This document shows, piece by piece, positions 44,145 through 55,741 of a DNA stretch of 64,000 nt. Each line of letters opens with the position of its first letter. Position 1 is the stretch's first letter. The stretch covers positions 1,676,501 to 1,740,500 of the forward strand of contig CAKJVC010000010.1 in assembly GCA_918026815.1 (NCBI GenBank), written 5' to 3'. This DNA is from Chalara sp. BL73. Taxonomy: Eukaryota > Ascomycota > Leotiomycetes > Helotiales. The notes beneath the pieces are model-generated. The model ran no database searches. It saw only the letters and a program-made list of their open reading frames with translations, and was not told the DNA's origin. Made by a program: the position numbers and the translations under genes.

Positions 44145-47026
44145 CTAATTTTTTTTTTGCTTTTTTGACCTGTGAATGCCTATTGGAGTATCCGGCACAA
44201 TATTACCAATACCAGGAGTCGGAAGTCGAGGCAGCTCTTGACTACTATTACTAGATAGTTCCCAGTTCGTTGTTTCAATTGACGGTTCGCGGCGATTCCT
44301 AAGTGTATTTTGAAACTGAGTAGTCGAAAGTGGCTGATTTTGATGAATTGATTGACGTAAAGATTTAGAAATCTTGTAATCCCAGCGTTCTTGAGCACGA
44401 CGAGTTCGAACTTCTTCGTTTCCTTCTGGTTCTTCATCACTAATATAGTAATGATTTTCCCAAAGATCAATTTGATCAAGTTGGACTTCAAGATCATTTT
44501 CTCGCGTTTTAATTTCCGTTTCCATATCTTCAAGTGTCATATCCTGGATATTAATAGTTGAAAATAGTAGATTTTGAAGCTCACGTGTTCGTGAATGTTC
44601 AACGAGCGAATGATAAACCAAAAGAAGCGACCGAATAGTTGTCGGTTGAAGCTGGCCACGGCGATATCCGCATATATCACGTGCAAAACTAAAAGCACGT
44701 TCTACTCCAACACCGGCCATCGGGATACAAAGTAAGTCTCTAGCCATTGCTGATAAGCCAGGAAGCTGTGTTTCAAGCGATTTCCAAACAAGTAGCGGTG
44801 ATCGATTATCAGGCTCTAAAAAAACAACACAAAGATTAGTATAAAAATTAGTATAAAAAGTAGAATTGTAAACATACTCATAGCCAGCCATTCATCAATT
44901 TCAGAAGGAGAAAAGTCATCATCTTTGCGATAAGGGTTCTGAATGTCTCGAGTAAAGCGCTTGCGACTTAATGCCAATGCTAAAGGGTCGTGATTAACTT
45001 CTCGAATTTGAGAAAGTCGGTCAGCATTCGTAGACTTTTCTTTATATTCCGTATCGTATAACGACCGAAATTGACGCTCAAATTCTTTGGCCCAATCAAC
45101 TGTTTTGAAATTAAGCCAGCAGTAATCTTCTTCAAAGCATTTTAGCTTCGATTTTGGATCAAGAATTGCTCCGATGCCATACAAACTACCAAGACTACTA
45201 TATGTTTTGTTATAGTAAGTATCAAGCTTGGCTTCTGCAGCGTTAATCGCACCAATTAAATCTTTTACCCAAAGTTGAGCAACAGACTTTTTGGTTAATA
45301 CTCGGCGAGATTCTTGCAAGTGTTCAAACAATTCATCGTAAATTGATAAAGCATAAGGCAATGTTATGCTTGTTGTTTTGCCGATTGTTGTTGTAAAAAA
45401 ATTGAAAGGACGTAACAAATCGGCCAAATAGCCAAGTTTTTTCCATTCTAATGCAGAAAAAGAAAAAGGCTTAGCAGGATCGTATGCACTGCAAAATTGA
45501 TTGATAGACTCTTTAAGACGCAATGCACGAAGAATCATATGCACTGTTGAGTCCCATCGAGTGCATACATCAATTAACAATGTAAGAACTGGATCATTCG
45601 GAGAAGATGAATCTCTGATTTGTTCTTGTTGAACTCTTTGAAATCGATGTTTCCGCTGTGCACTGGAATTAACAAGAATAGCAAGCTTTCGAATCTAATA
45701 TAAGATTAGTATAAAAATTAGTATAAAAGTCACGTGTTACATACCTTTGCTAGTATATATGGAATACCACGTTTGTCACTAGCTTTGATTCTCTCAAGAT
45801 CAGACAGCTCTTTTTCTGCTACCCAATTCCGAACAAATGTGTCGTTAGTAGGCCTCAATTGAACAAAGCCCAAAAGTGCTTGAAGACTAAGCTGAATCAC
45901 ATGCGATAAACACGGCACGTGTTGGACTTTCTTTTTTAGAATACTATTAGCTTTCAAAGCTTCTTGTAAGTATCCGTTGATTTCGAGAACCATTGTAGTA
46001 TTCGAACTCGCATTATCAGTTGTAATTGAAACAACACGATCAAAAAGATTGTGCTGTTGAAAAACGTTATTGACAACTTGAGCAAGCGCATTTCCGGAAT
46101 GAACGTTTACTAAACTTTCAAATCCTATTAATTCTTGACAAAGAACCCATGACTTATCAATATAGTGAGCTATTATACCCATAAATGATAGTCTTGTTGT
46201 ACTAGACCAGCAATCAAGAGAAATTGCAATTTTGCTTCCAGGAACAACATTTGAAAGCATGTTCTGTTCAAGTTTGACTGATTGTTCCATTAGTCGATTC
46301 TTCATAGTTGTTGCAGAAGGAAGTTCGAAATTTGGATTTTGCATAACAGCTAGCTTTCTCCATTCAGGATTTTCGACTGCGCGGAAAGAAGTACGAAGTG
46401 AAACAATAGTTGCAAGAACCTGGTCGTGAAATGCTTGCTTCGTAAAGATTGGTTGCTATTAATATTAGACATTATACTAATATTTATACTAATCTACTTA
46501 CAGAGATAGCGTGAAACATGTCTTCCACTTTTTTCTGCCTTGTATTACTTTGGCTAGAATAAACAAAGCATTGCCGAGACGCTATATGACCAGACAAAGC
46601 TTTTGTGCCGGTATTCCGCGTATTTGGATGTGCGAGAACCTTGTTGCAGTTTTGACATATGACTTTAGGCTCTCCGGTGATCCGGTGTATTCCTTGATCG
46701 AATTGTTTCCAAGCAATAGATTTTCGATTTTGAGATTTCCAATTTAATTGCTTTACCAAATCAATTGATTGGTTTGCAACTGCTTGAACTGCCCATTGTG
46801 TACTTAACCACCATTCAACAAACTTATCGTGATATTCGAGTTCCCATCGAAAATATAGGTTTTTTGGACCAATTTGCGAAAATAGTAAATTGTCAGAAGT
46901 ATTTGGCTCAAATGAGCTAAAAGGATCAGAAAAAGTCTTGCGAATTGCTTGACTCCATAGCAACAAAAGTGTGCAAGTAAAAAAAAAAAGCATCAAATCG
47001 GAAAGAAAAAACAAGTATTTAAACAC
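44145..47026 (-). CDS. hAT transposase, intact
   Basis: Four exons (to 46502, 46455-45745, 45694-44878, 44815-44145) splice in frame to about 900 residues. The start is uncertain: the frame opens at 47026, but ATG at 46993 is equally possible. Around residues 105-152 is a BED-type zinc finger (WKQFDQG...CQNCNKVL...CF-proximal His and Cys). The catalytic core follows with Asp256 in SLDCWSS, Asp322 in TTDNASSN and Glu723 in GVGVERAFS, the last within the C-terminal hAT dimerisation region (LLVWKSLETQLPGLSAMARD). A Glu/Arg-rich tail ends the protein. It should move the element by cut and paste. All introns are 46-62 bp, and several contain paired TATACTAAT. Confidence 0.9.
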
Positions 47027-47195
47027 AAGTTAAATTACTACTTCCAAAAAATTGTACATATTAAAGGTTATAATTAAACTTCCAAAAATTAATGTAAAAT
47101 ATAATGATTAGTATAAAGATTAGTATAAAATTGAATATATCTGCTTAAAGTTCCTTGCTTCATTTGTTGTATATACTTAAAAACTACATATACAT

Positions 47196-48502
47196 TTACA
47201 GCTTACGCGGCTTTTGAAAGCTGCTTTGTAAACCAAAGAATGCTTTAACGATTGTTTGACTTAAAGAATTGTCTGTCATCAAAAACAAATCATTATAAGC
47301 GGGGAAAATACGTTCGTATGATCCATCTTCCGGAATTTCCGTAGCATATACCATATCAAACGCTTCTCTATGGCCTGTCAACGAATCGGAGAAGCCGAAT
47401 CCTGTGTCATTTAACTTATCGTCGGCTGGCCACCAATTTGCAGGGCCCGGCAGATCGATCCACTCTTCATTTCCGTATGCCCATGCTGCAAGATTTTTCC
47501 AAATTGCCTTTTTCTCCTTGAGTAAAGTATCTTTCAGGAGTTTTATACGCATAGAATTTGCTATATCAGTTAGCAGATTAGTATAAAAATTAGTAGAAAT
47601 TTGTACTTCTTGTAAATGTAAGGACAGCTTGTTCTTTCCAAGTATTCCTGTCCACCAGCAGCAAGCTTTCGGATTTTGCGGAACAAAGATCGACGGCTTC
47701 GGCGCCATTTTCTTTGCCAAAACTTAAATTCAAGCTTTTTGGCATCCTGAAATTGTATTAGCGTTATACGAATCATTATATTAATCTGAAACTTACTAAA
47801 ATGGATCGTTTATGCTTGGCAATCCCGTCATTTTTCAACTCTTTAGCAGATTTGCCGACAACTGCTTTATCACCGTTTTGCTTTTCATTCAATCTCCACA
47901 TATGCTCAAACTCGTATTCGTCTTCCGATTCATACTCAATATCTTCCCATGCTGGATTTCCATCATCATCAATTGCATATAGGCCACCAATTTCTCCATA
48001 ACCCAAAGCTTTTGCCACAGATTTCCAATCTTTGCCATCTCGTTCACTATACAGGTTAGTATAAAAATTAGTATAATCAAAATTAAACGAACCGCTTTGT
48101 TCTAACTTGCAAAGCAGACTGCTCAATCATTCGCTTCTGCTCGGCAACAGATGCGAGTGCAAATTCGGCAGACTTTTTGAGTACTTTTTTTCTGTATGTA
48201 ATTGCTGCTTGATCTGCGGCTTTCGCTTTTTCGATCTGATTTTGAATACTGTTGCTTTTTATAGCTTCAAGTCTTCTTCTAGCTTTAACAGTATGCACAT
48301 TGGTAGAAAAAACTGCCCGGAGATTTGCGCTTGCGTTTATTGGAAGAACCGATTTGCTGCGAGGAATCAAGATCCATATCAAATTCATGATCTGAATCAT
48401 CAGAAATGACAATGATATCCTTGAAACCGATTAGTATACAGATTAATATAATATTTCAATAAAAATTACCTGAGGAGGTTGCTTTTCGAAAGGTGAAGCC
48501 AT
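47196..48502 (-). CDS. Unknown spliced accessory gene of the hAT element
   Basis: I do not recognise the family. A likely start is ATG 48502 (MASPFEKQPPQ), spliced to DIIVISDDSDHEFDMDLD, which looks like a SUMO-interacting motif (hydrophobic VIS core next to acidic residues). Then come KRKRK, a Lys/Ala-rich helix (EKAKAADQAAITYRKKVLKK), an acidic domain (WEDIEYESEDEYEFEH) and a C-terminal domain rich in Trp (AAWAYGNEEWIDLPGPANWW) ending at 47196. At least four introns carry the TATACTAAT pair. A T run of six near 48315 needs one base less to stay in frame, and the frame between 47810 and 47590 is ambiguous. So the structure is provisional. Confidence 0.5.
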
Positions 48503-49025
48503 ATTGGAAAGTAACGCAACCGAAAAGTAGGCGTATTTTGCAAATTTCAACTCGCAAGAACTAGAGCTTCAAAAATTAGTATAAAGATTAATATAATACA
48601 CCAAAAACACGTACTGCGATAGATGTTTGACTTTGTTCAGATTTAATAAGTTGGTGCAAAAAGAATGAATGAGGGAAAAGTACGCGTTATCCTGAAAAAT
48701 AAGGCAGTCGCGTTTTTATGCCTCGATTTTAAGGCATCCAACTACTTTTTTTAAACCTGACTTCTTTTAACCTTCAATTAAATTTACCAACAACTACACC
48801 ATACACAAGTATGTATTATATTTATCTTTTTTATATTCTATTTTTATATTAATCATTATACTAATTCTTTATAGTCTTCTCGTCGAAATCACAAAGCTAT
48901 AATTTCAATTTCACGTGTCAATATTCACATTCACCTTCACCTTTTCTGAAAATAATTTGCGACTTTGCACAGGTACATATTATTCTGTATTATACTAATA
49001 TTTATTCTAATCTTAATAGGTTACA

Positions 49026-49576
49026 ATGGCACGTACCAAGAAAATAGCTACCAAATCTGCTCGCAAACCCTCTGCCAAAACCTCTGCCAAAACCTCTGCC
49101 AAAACCTCTGCTAAAACCTCTGCAAAAGCTGTACCAAAGAAGAAATATCGATTGAAACCTGGCAGTAAGTTGATTAATATAATAATTAGTATAAAACTAA
49201 CATTTAAACGTAGCCAAAGCACTTAGAGAAATCAAACGATACCAAAAAAGCACTGAGCTTTTAATCCCAAAAGCTCCATTTACTCGACTAGTTAGGGGAA
49301 ATAATGTATGATATTACGTCTCGACACGCATTTCGCATTCAACTTAGTGCTTTACAATGTCTCCAAGAAGCCGCAGAATCTGCTTTGGTAGCTGAGTTCG
49401 AGCGTAAGTTATTTCATATAAATACATTATACTAATATTTATACTAATATTACTTTAAAGTCACAAATCTTGCCGCAATCCACGCTAAGAGAGTTACTAT
49501 TCAAGTAAAGGATATGCATTTGGTTCAAAGAATGAGAGAGGGAATGACGGGCTACAAGTACCCAGGCCGGTGTTAA
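49026..49576 (+). pseudogene. Histone H3-like (CenH3-like) gene inside the hAT element
   Basis: Three exons, 49026-49164, 49214-49403 and 49461-49576, with GTAAGT donors. The product starts MARTKKIATKSARK, has a TSAK unit repeated about five times instead of the usual H3 tail, then [23 protein letters not shown] (alpha-N helix), FTRLVR, LQEAAESALVAEFE (alpha-2) and TNLAAIHAKRVTI (alpha-3), so the histone fold is clear. One extra G in GTTAGGGG (49291-49298) breaks the frame; with three G it reads REI and continues. Loop 1 is then two residues longer than canonical H3, as in CenH3 proteins. About 147 residues if in frame. A further intron probably lies in the 5' leader (48974-49019). It is divergent from the accessory gene. 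Confidence 0.8.
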
Positions 49577-49769
49577 AGAATCAAACGCAGTTCATACAAA
49601 GGAAATGGGTTAAGCAATGGAGTTATTAAAGGTATACACGCTAGCGATAGGGCGCTAAGCACATAATAAAATTCACAAACCAAAATTTTAATACGTTTAT
49701 GTCGCGTAGCTTTTGATTAGTAGACTTATTAGTATAACTTCTCTAACTGTACAGCAACTATTGTAATGT

Positions 49770-49928
49770 CACGTGTAAATGTAATGGGTGCTTGGCACCC
49801 CATCAAGACCCCATGGGGTGGGGTGGGTGCTTTTGATAGACCCCAACCCATGGGGTGGGACCCCGACGGGTGGGGTCAAGTAGGTGAAAACCCGCCCCGT
49901 GGGACCCCAGTTCGCAGTCTAGTCGCGA
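49770..49928. repeat. Right GC-rich inverted end of the hAT element
   Basis: About 160 bp with repeated CCCCATGGGGTGGG-like palindromes, inverted relative to 43681-43830. The shared outer core is the complement of TCGCGACTAGACTGCG. It follows the H3-like gene after about 190 bp of AT-rich sequence. Confidence 0.6.
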
Positions 49929-51956
49929 AGCCCAAGCCCAGACTTTTGTGAGGCTAGCACTAGTAAGCACTCCCGTGCTTATTGCTCACAGCAATAAATA
50001 ATGTTGAAGCGGTTCCAGCTGCAGTTTTTTGCTAATGCAAATGCAAAGCGAAAGCAAAAGTTAAACCCCATTCGCTGTCTAGAGCTTCAGGGGTAAGTGC
50101 GGTGTGGTCAGCAATGGGTCACAATAAAATATTTAAGCTGTGTCGAACCCGTTTAAGCAATGAACTCATACTCCATGATCAAGCCATAAATCCGTAAGTT
50201 ATATATTCGGTATTGTAAAAAGAGAGGATAGGGTGGAACGGCGCACGGTAAGGTTTGGGTGCATAGCTTGTGGAGCGCCGCCTGACTAGTCTAATTGGTG
50301 GGCCTATAAAATGGGATCCGTAGATCCTGGTTGATGGAAGTGGAAAATGCAAACTGGGATCTTGGTATGGACCTAGTCGGCCAAGCTATTGGGGTATGTC
50401 CGTTGGCGAGAGTGAGAACGGTAGAGCGGTATAGGAACAGGGGTTGTGGGAACCCTGAGTGGTTAAGCGACAGGCGTTATGCAAGGGAAGTCTTTCTTTT
50501 GCGGGCTTCTAGAAAGCCGCTAGAAGCCTTTAGAAGAAACCTCGTTCAATAGAGAGAAGAGCTAAATGCAGGTGAGAGCCCTAAAGGTGTAGTTTTGCGC
50601 CACTTTGATTCCGTGATATGCCCGTGACCCACTGTGCTCGATAGTCTAATGTCGGATCCCTGTGAAACATGCTCGAGATGGGATAATGTCATGTGCGCGC
50701 TACTGTCAAAGCTGTTGTTTACGGTTTTATGGCGGTGTGTATGTGCGCGTGCGCGTGGTGTAGGGGAGGTGCTTCGGAAAAGCCGTGTGGCTGACTAGGT
50801 ATTTCCTTCTTTTTGTACTAGAACGGCCATCGAAAGCACAATACTGGCTAATTTATCTGGTATAATCATGTGCATGATGCAACAATAGCATTGTCGAGGT
50901 ACGTGTGCCGGTTCAATTTAGGTGTGTTCAAGTATACGCTGCAAAGATGAAACACACTATGCAGGACTTTGCCGCACGAGGACCTCAATGTGTTTGTTTG
51001 TTCTTGGTTTGCAAGCTTGGGCAGCGAAGTCCAAAGTTCACCCAGGTTTTTATATTAGAGAACAGTTCTGGTCCGGCATAACCCACGAGTAGTCTTTCCG
51101 CTGACGTTCTGGAGGAAAGAGGCATGCCCAGGATGATGAGGTAAGGGGCTTTGCGCCCAGATTAGTCCGATGCGCTATCCGCGGTTCATCGGAGAATATA
51201 TGGAGTTTTAAGGAGACAAAGCAGCAATTACCAACAGGAAAGAACCATTTATTTCGGGGTAACCGACATCCCTACAATTGAACATCCTCTGGTATATCGC
51301 CAAAGCTTTCCGCAATTCTTACAGTGGCCTAATTAATCATAATCGAATTGGCATTCGTTGACAACTACCTGATTTAATTTACCCGATATATCACACTTCA
51401 CAATCCCATTCGTTAATGTTCCGATCAATAGAAGTATACTAGATCAGGTTCTAACTGAAGCGCTTTCCCAAGCATCTCAGATTATAACAAGGCGGGAAAT
51501 CACACAAGAGATCTGTGCGTTCGGCTACGGTTACCACGCTCTGTCGGCCGAAAACGGATGATACCTGCCTGAGGCAAATATAAAGGATGCCAGGGCTCCT
51601 CCGCATTGTGGCTGACATCCAACATCCCATTTTCCTCTGAAATGCATGTTTAACGGTAGTTTATTCCCTGCTTTCAGACTATCAAGTTCGGTTTTAGGTA
51701 TATTCCATCCGGGAACCGCAATGTCCTTCATCGTAATTCAAATCAAATAATCAGAGACATATTAGCAATCTGACTTTTCCTCCTACATCGTCACATCGCC
51801 TGCGTCTTGTAATGTTAGCTTAGCAGTGTCCTCCTTTTCCACTTATCCAACCCTCTTATTTGCTTTGTTGATAGAGTCAACGAGGATGTCTTCTCTAGTC
51901 CTACATCATAAATTTTAAATCGACGAACCTCCCTGCAGATGAACCGTTGCCACAAC
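49929..51956. other. About 2 kb with no recognised gene
   Basis: Frames of 73 codons (50331-50552 plus) and 66 codons (51531-51731 minus, beginning MKDIAVPGWNIPKTELDS) are the best seen. The second could be a small real protein, but no family is known to me. A short GT/GC-alternating run lies near 50740. No RNA gene was recognised. Confidence 0.3.
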
Positions 51957-52523
51957 TGTAACAAACAGAGGGCAGTAGGAGGGATTGTAATATAGCAGCC
52001 AAGGAGACGTATGTTATGAGAACACGTGACTAGCAAAGCCAAAGTAATAGTATTGTATTGATATGAAATGTTGGCCATTGAATCTATGAAAGACTCGAGC
52101 TTGCCCTCCTCTCAAGGAGTTCTAGCTTTCTTTTATATCCTTCGCCCTTCGACTGTGTTGTATCCTCTTCCTACAGTGTCACCAAGCTTGTGACTTTAGT
52201 ATCCCCGAAGGTACTCTAACAGCTGAAGCCCACGACAGTCTAGGTCATACGCCTTTTTAGCGGCTGTAAGCCTGTAGCTGGCCATAGGCTGGTTACGCCG
52301 TTTGCAGCCCTGAGGTTATTCTAGCAGCTGAAGCCCACGACAACCTAGGTCATACGCCATTGGAGTAGCTGCGAGCCTGTATTAGCAGCTGTGGCTAGCC
52401 ATGGGCTATTCATGCTGTTTGCCGCCCAGATCGTTGCGTAGCTGAAAACCCTAATTTCTCCTGTAAGGACTTTTATTCTATATCCGGGGTCTTGAGCTGG
52501 TTTGACGGATCCTTGCTGTTACA
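51957..52523. repeat. Solo LTR, family D, with internal duplication
   Basis: 567 bp, TGTAACAAACAGAGGGCAG to CCTTGCTGTTACA. It is longer than the 414-bp copy at 21987 because a block of about 120 bp (GCTGAAGCCCACGACA...GCCGTTTGC) is present twice in tandem. Flanks (ACAAC and ACGGA) do not match as a target duplication. Confidence 0.8.
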
Positions 52524-54179
52524 ACGGACTTTAGACGCTTCGTTGTGGTCAAAGAGGTCAACAACAAAAATGCTGCACTTGTCTTCCCGTGACGTCCTAT
52601 AAAGGCAAGAAGCCATTCAAGGAACAATAAATATTAACGACCATGGCTATATCTAGAGTCGCCAAGAGCCTACACCAGTTGATGGCATTACTAAGCGCCG
52701 CCTAAGAGTCAAACTCATTAAACCCTCTGCACCGCTCCGCGATCCATATTTGGTTAACCACGGACGAGTTTATACCGTAAAGGGAAATATGAAAGTCAAA
52801 GAGATTAGAGACCTAGACTCTAGTTCAAGAACAGTTCTTTTGAGCAAATACAGAGGCTTTTCCCTCGATAACGGGGAAGCACTAAGGGAGCTCCCTTGCA
52901 AAATATTTACAGACCTGGAACGAGGAAATTAAGGATTGGTTCAGGTTTCATATTAAGCTATGCTAACGGGGGAAATGCTGCTCCCAGCAATGGTAGTGGC
53001 AACACTGCTCATTCTTACATTTTAGCGGACACTGCACGTGAGGGCCATCGATATGCACATAGCCCTGCACCTCTTAACAACGTGAATCGGAATTTTGACG
53101 TACAAGTAAATTGTTACGTTAGTTTGCCTCCAGGGATACAAATATGTTACGCTACTATTCACTTATCCGCCTAGTCCGTGTGCTAATAAAGCTAGCACAT
53201 CTCACAATCAAACTTTGGCTTCTCCTATTTGTCATGTTCCCGTGTAGGAGGTATATGAGGAATTGACAAGTTCGATAGCAGAGACTTCGATATTGGCATG
53301 AATGCTATTCGTCCCAACTTTATGCTGCGCTTGATGAAGTTGCTGTCATCCTTGAATTGTCTGGGTTTCTATTTCTCAACAATTTTCTAGCTCATCGGTG
53401 CAAGCTGAGTCAATGTTCTAGGACATGCCTCCTTTCATGGACGAACCAATCGATGAGCCTGTACAGAAGCAACTTAGGTGGTCCGCCGTAAGAGGTGCCG
53501 ATGGGCCTAATTTCACTGGTTTTCAAGTCTCTTTTTCTTCCTTTTTTCATTCCTTCCTCCCTTTCTTTCTTTCTACTTTTAGTTGTTGATCGATTTCAGG
53601 ATGAGTTTATCTAGTGAGTTTGCGATTACTGGTATGGTATGCTATGGCGATATAACATTAAATACACATTTAAATCAGCCCAATTCTGTGCCTATTCAAC
53701 CTCTCCTCCACAAACATACCTCTCGGAGACTTCATTGTTCGAGGTCTTCTGTCTCTATCATGATACCAAATGCTGGAGGTTCATTTCAGCAACCTCTCCA
53801 CGTTCAAGGTCATGAACAAGAGTTTGAGAGCGCAGTTCTGCTTCCATCATTCACATTTACTTAGAAATATTGGTAACAGCAATTACGTACTCAATCACAG
53901 CATATTAAATTGACTAGTCATAAGTGCGGGCATCCTGGGCTAGTAGTCAGGATACAACTTAAACACTGTGACAACGCATACACCAAAAATAAAAGATGGA
54001 AGCTCTCCCTCCGGACAATCAAAACCATATACAGTGCGTAAAATAACATCAAAATTTGGTAACTAAATTCTCATATTTCTTATATGAGAGAGCATGCCAT
54101 GTTCCACCAAATTATACCGATGGCGGGCGACCATTTTTGGATCCGTGGAAAGCCAAGATGTTTCGAGTGCTTTACCCCA
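52524..54179. other. No recognised gene
   Basis: Plus-strand frames at 52750-52932, 52896-53174 and 53583-53864 could be parts of an unknown gene: the second contains GNAAPSNGSGNTAHSYILAD and NCYVSLPPGIQICYA. I cannot assemble a credible exon chain or name a family. A polypyrimidine tract is at 53525-53580. Confidence 0.3.
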
Positions 54180-55260
54180 CCCATTATAAATAAGACGCTC
54201 TGGTATGTGTGCTTCGACTAAATGTGAGAAAGCGAAGTACGGTACAACTGATGAACGACGCAGAATTGCAGGACTTCGCGGTACTAATGATACAGAGGAA
54301 CCACCGGCATAGGAACAGGACGATGTTCCGACGACAGCACATTAGCGTGTGGAGAGAGGGACAATGGGCAGTGCGTAGCATGATATAGATCAACAAACCA
54401 CACAACGTAGAGCAAGTTCTGGTTCTGTCCACGGACGCTACAGTGGTGGCATAACGTCTTACAGACCGCTCAGTATCAATTACGCCAGTATATGTTGAGG
54501 TTAATAGTGCTGAAAGGATGTTGGAAGTTACGAGCAAAGTATACCAGCTAATTAATGAGACACGCATCAAGATAGGCACGGGAGTAGATGTACTTAATGC
54601 AGGGGACTTCCATCGGCATGACCAGCTGTGGGGGTGATGATATATCTCACCTCGGAGACAATGTGAAGCGGATCTAGTCATCGACATAATGAGCGAGCGT
54701 TTCCTCTCTAGTTTACTGCCCAGAGGGACGAAGATCTAGCAGAACGATCAGTATAAAAGTACAATTGACCTAGTCCTATCGTCGGAGGAGTTAGTCTATC
54801 CAAAATCAAATGTACGACACCCACTATCAAGCCATCGAATCGGTGTTTGTGTCATAAATAGGGTCTATTGCACAGGGAATCAATTAGAGGATCTGCGAAG
54901 GTATCACGGTGATAGAATACGGGCTTGTAAAGGCTCTCAGTGATGATGATATTATCTACAGCGATGAGCCGTAAATGAGGGGAAGATATTTCTAGTTCCA
55001 TGGCCTACTTACGTGAGCCGATTCCTGACAGTTTGACATCACAGTCCCTAGTCACGTGGTGGAGCTAATGTTGCTTTTCAAAAATGCTCTGTGGAAGGCA
55101 ATTAATAAAAGGGTCGAAGTTGCACCAATGGGAGGAGATGCACAACAGCAGACAGACCGACCAATGACAGTAGTAACTGAGGCGATAAAGGCACTGACTC
55201 CTAAAGTCAACCTATCTCCATACGCAAAGAGATGGCGAACAAATTACCAGACACAGCTCT
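54180..55260 (+). mobile_element. Tad1-type LINE relic, endonuclease region
   Basis: The plus strand, through many stops, reads the C-terminal half of a non-LTR retrotransposon apurinic-like endonuclease: VLNAGDFHRHDQLWG, then IDIMSERFLSSLLPRGTKI and STIDLVLSSEEL with SSHRIG in place of the usual SDHR. A solo LTR (54850-55030) interrupts. Beyond it LLFKNALWKAINKRVE, QQQTDRPMTVVTEAIKALTP and SPYAKRW continue the same protein toward the reverse transcriptase. The rest is absent. The long minus-strand frame at 54184-54687 is only a shadow of this. Confidence 0.7.
54850..55030. repeat. Solo LTR, family C, in the LINE relic
   Basis: 181 bp, TGTCATAAATAGGG to CGATTCCTGACA, with the perfect 5-bp duplication GTTTG (54845-54849 and 55031-55035). 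Opposite orientation to 42227-42410, same as the split copy at 8815. Confidence 0.95.
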
Positions 55261-55741
55261 GACGGGTATTATCAGTCCTGCCGCCAAGATCCCCCCTCTG
55301 TCAGTTAACTCTTCCAAACACAAGAGCTTCAAGAAAAGGTTGAGCAAGATAAATACAGCTGTTAAACGTTTGCCAGTACTCCGATTATGTTTCCGTATTT
55401 ATTTTTGGCGATTTTTTTAAATGGTAGAATAGATGGCGCTTAAAAAGTGGTATACCTTCAGCTTAGCTAAAAGTGGCCGGAAACTCAGGGGCTCGCTTAC
55501 ACACATGATCTGTGTAGAAGACATGTCCATGATTTTACAATTAAGAAACAGTAATGGCCGAGGCTCTGGTTGCCTTACCGGCCTGTAATCATGTTTACAG
55601 ATGATTTTACAAGTGGTGTGGTGGGATACGCCTTGTACTTACTCGGGATTCTTAACTTACCCCTGGGTAACCTGTATTGGGGCTCAACTGACGTCGGACG
55701 GCATGTGAGGGCCAAAATATTACGCTACTGACAACACTGAC
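55261..55741. other. Between LINE relic and rhodopsin-domain gene
   Basis: No recognised gene. It holds a fragment near 55570-55640 (CATGTTTACAGATGATTTTACA...GTGGTGGGATACG) that resembles the left part of the segmental duplication at 1420-1460. Confidence 0.35.

Larger units (their letters stand above)
43681..49928. mobile_element. hAT element carrying a histone H3-like gene
   Basis: GC-rich inverted repeats bound this block: TCGCGAATAGACTGCG followed by CCCACGGGGCGGG on the left, and the complement of TCGCGACTAGACTGCG with CCCACGGGGCGGG on the right. Between them lie an intact hAT transposase gene (minus), an unknown spliced gene (minus) and a histone H3-like gene (plus). Introns and spacers across all three carry a paired TATACTAAT motif, which is evidence that they form one unit. 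I could not find an 8-bp target duplication, so the outer ends may lie slightly beyond the coordinates given. There is no sign of RIP stops in the transposase. Confidence 0.7.

Noticed and set aside
54184..54687. 167-codon minus-strand frame
   Set aside because: It is antisense to the recognisable LINE endonuclease sequence and has no motif of its own.
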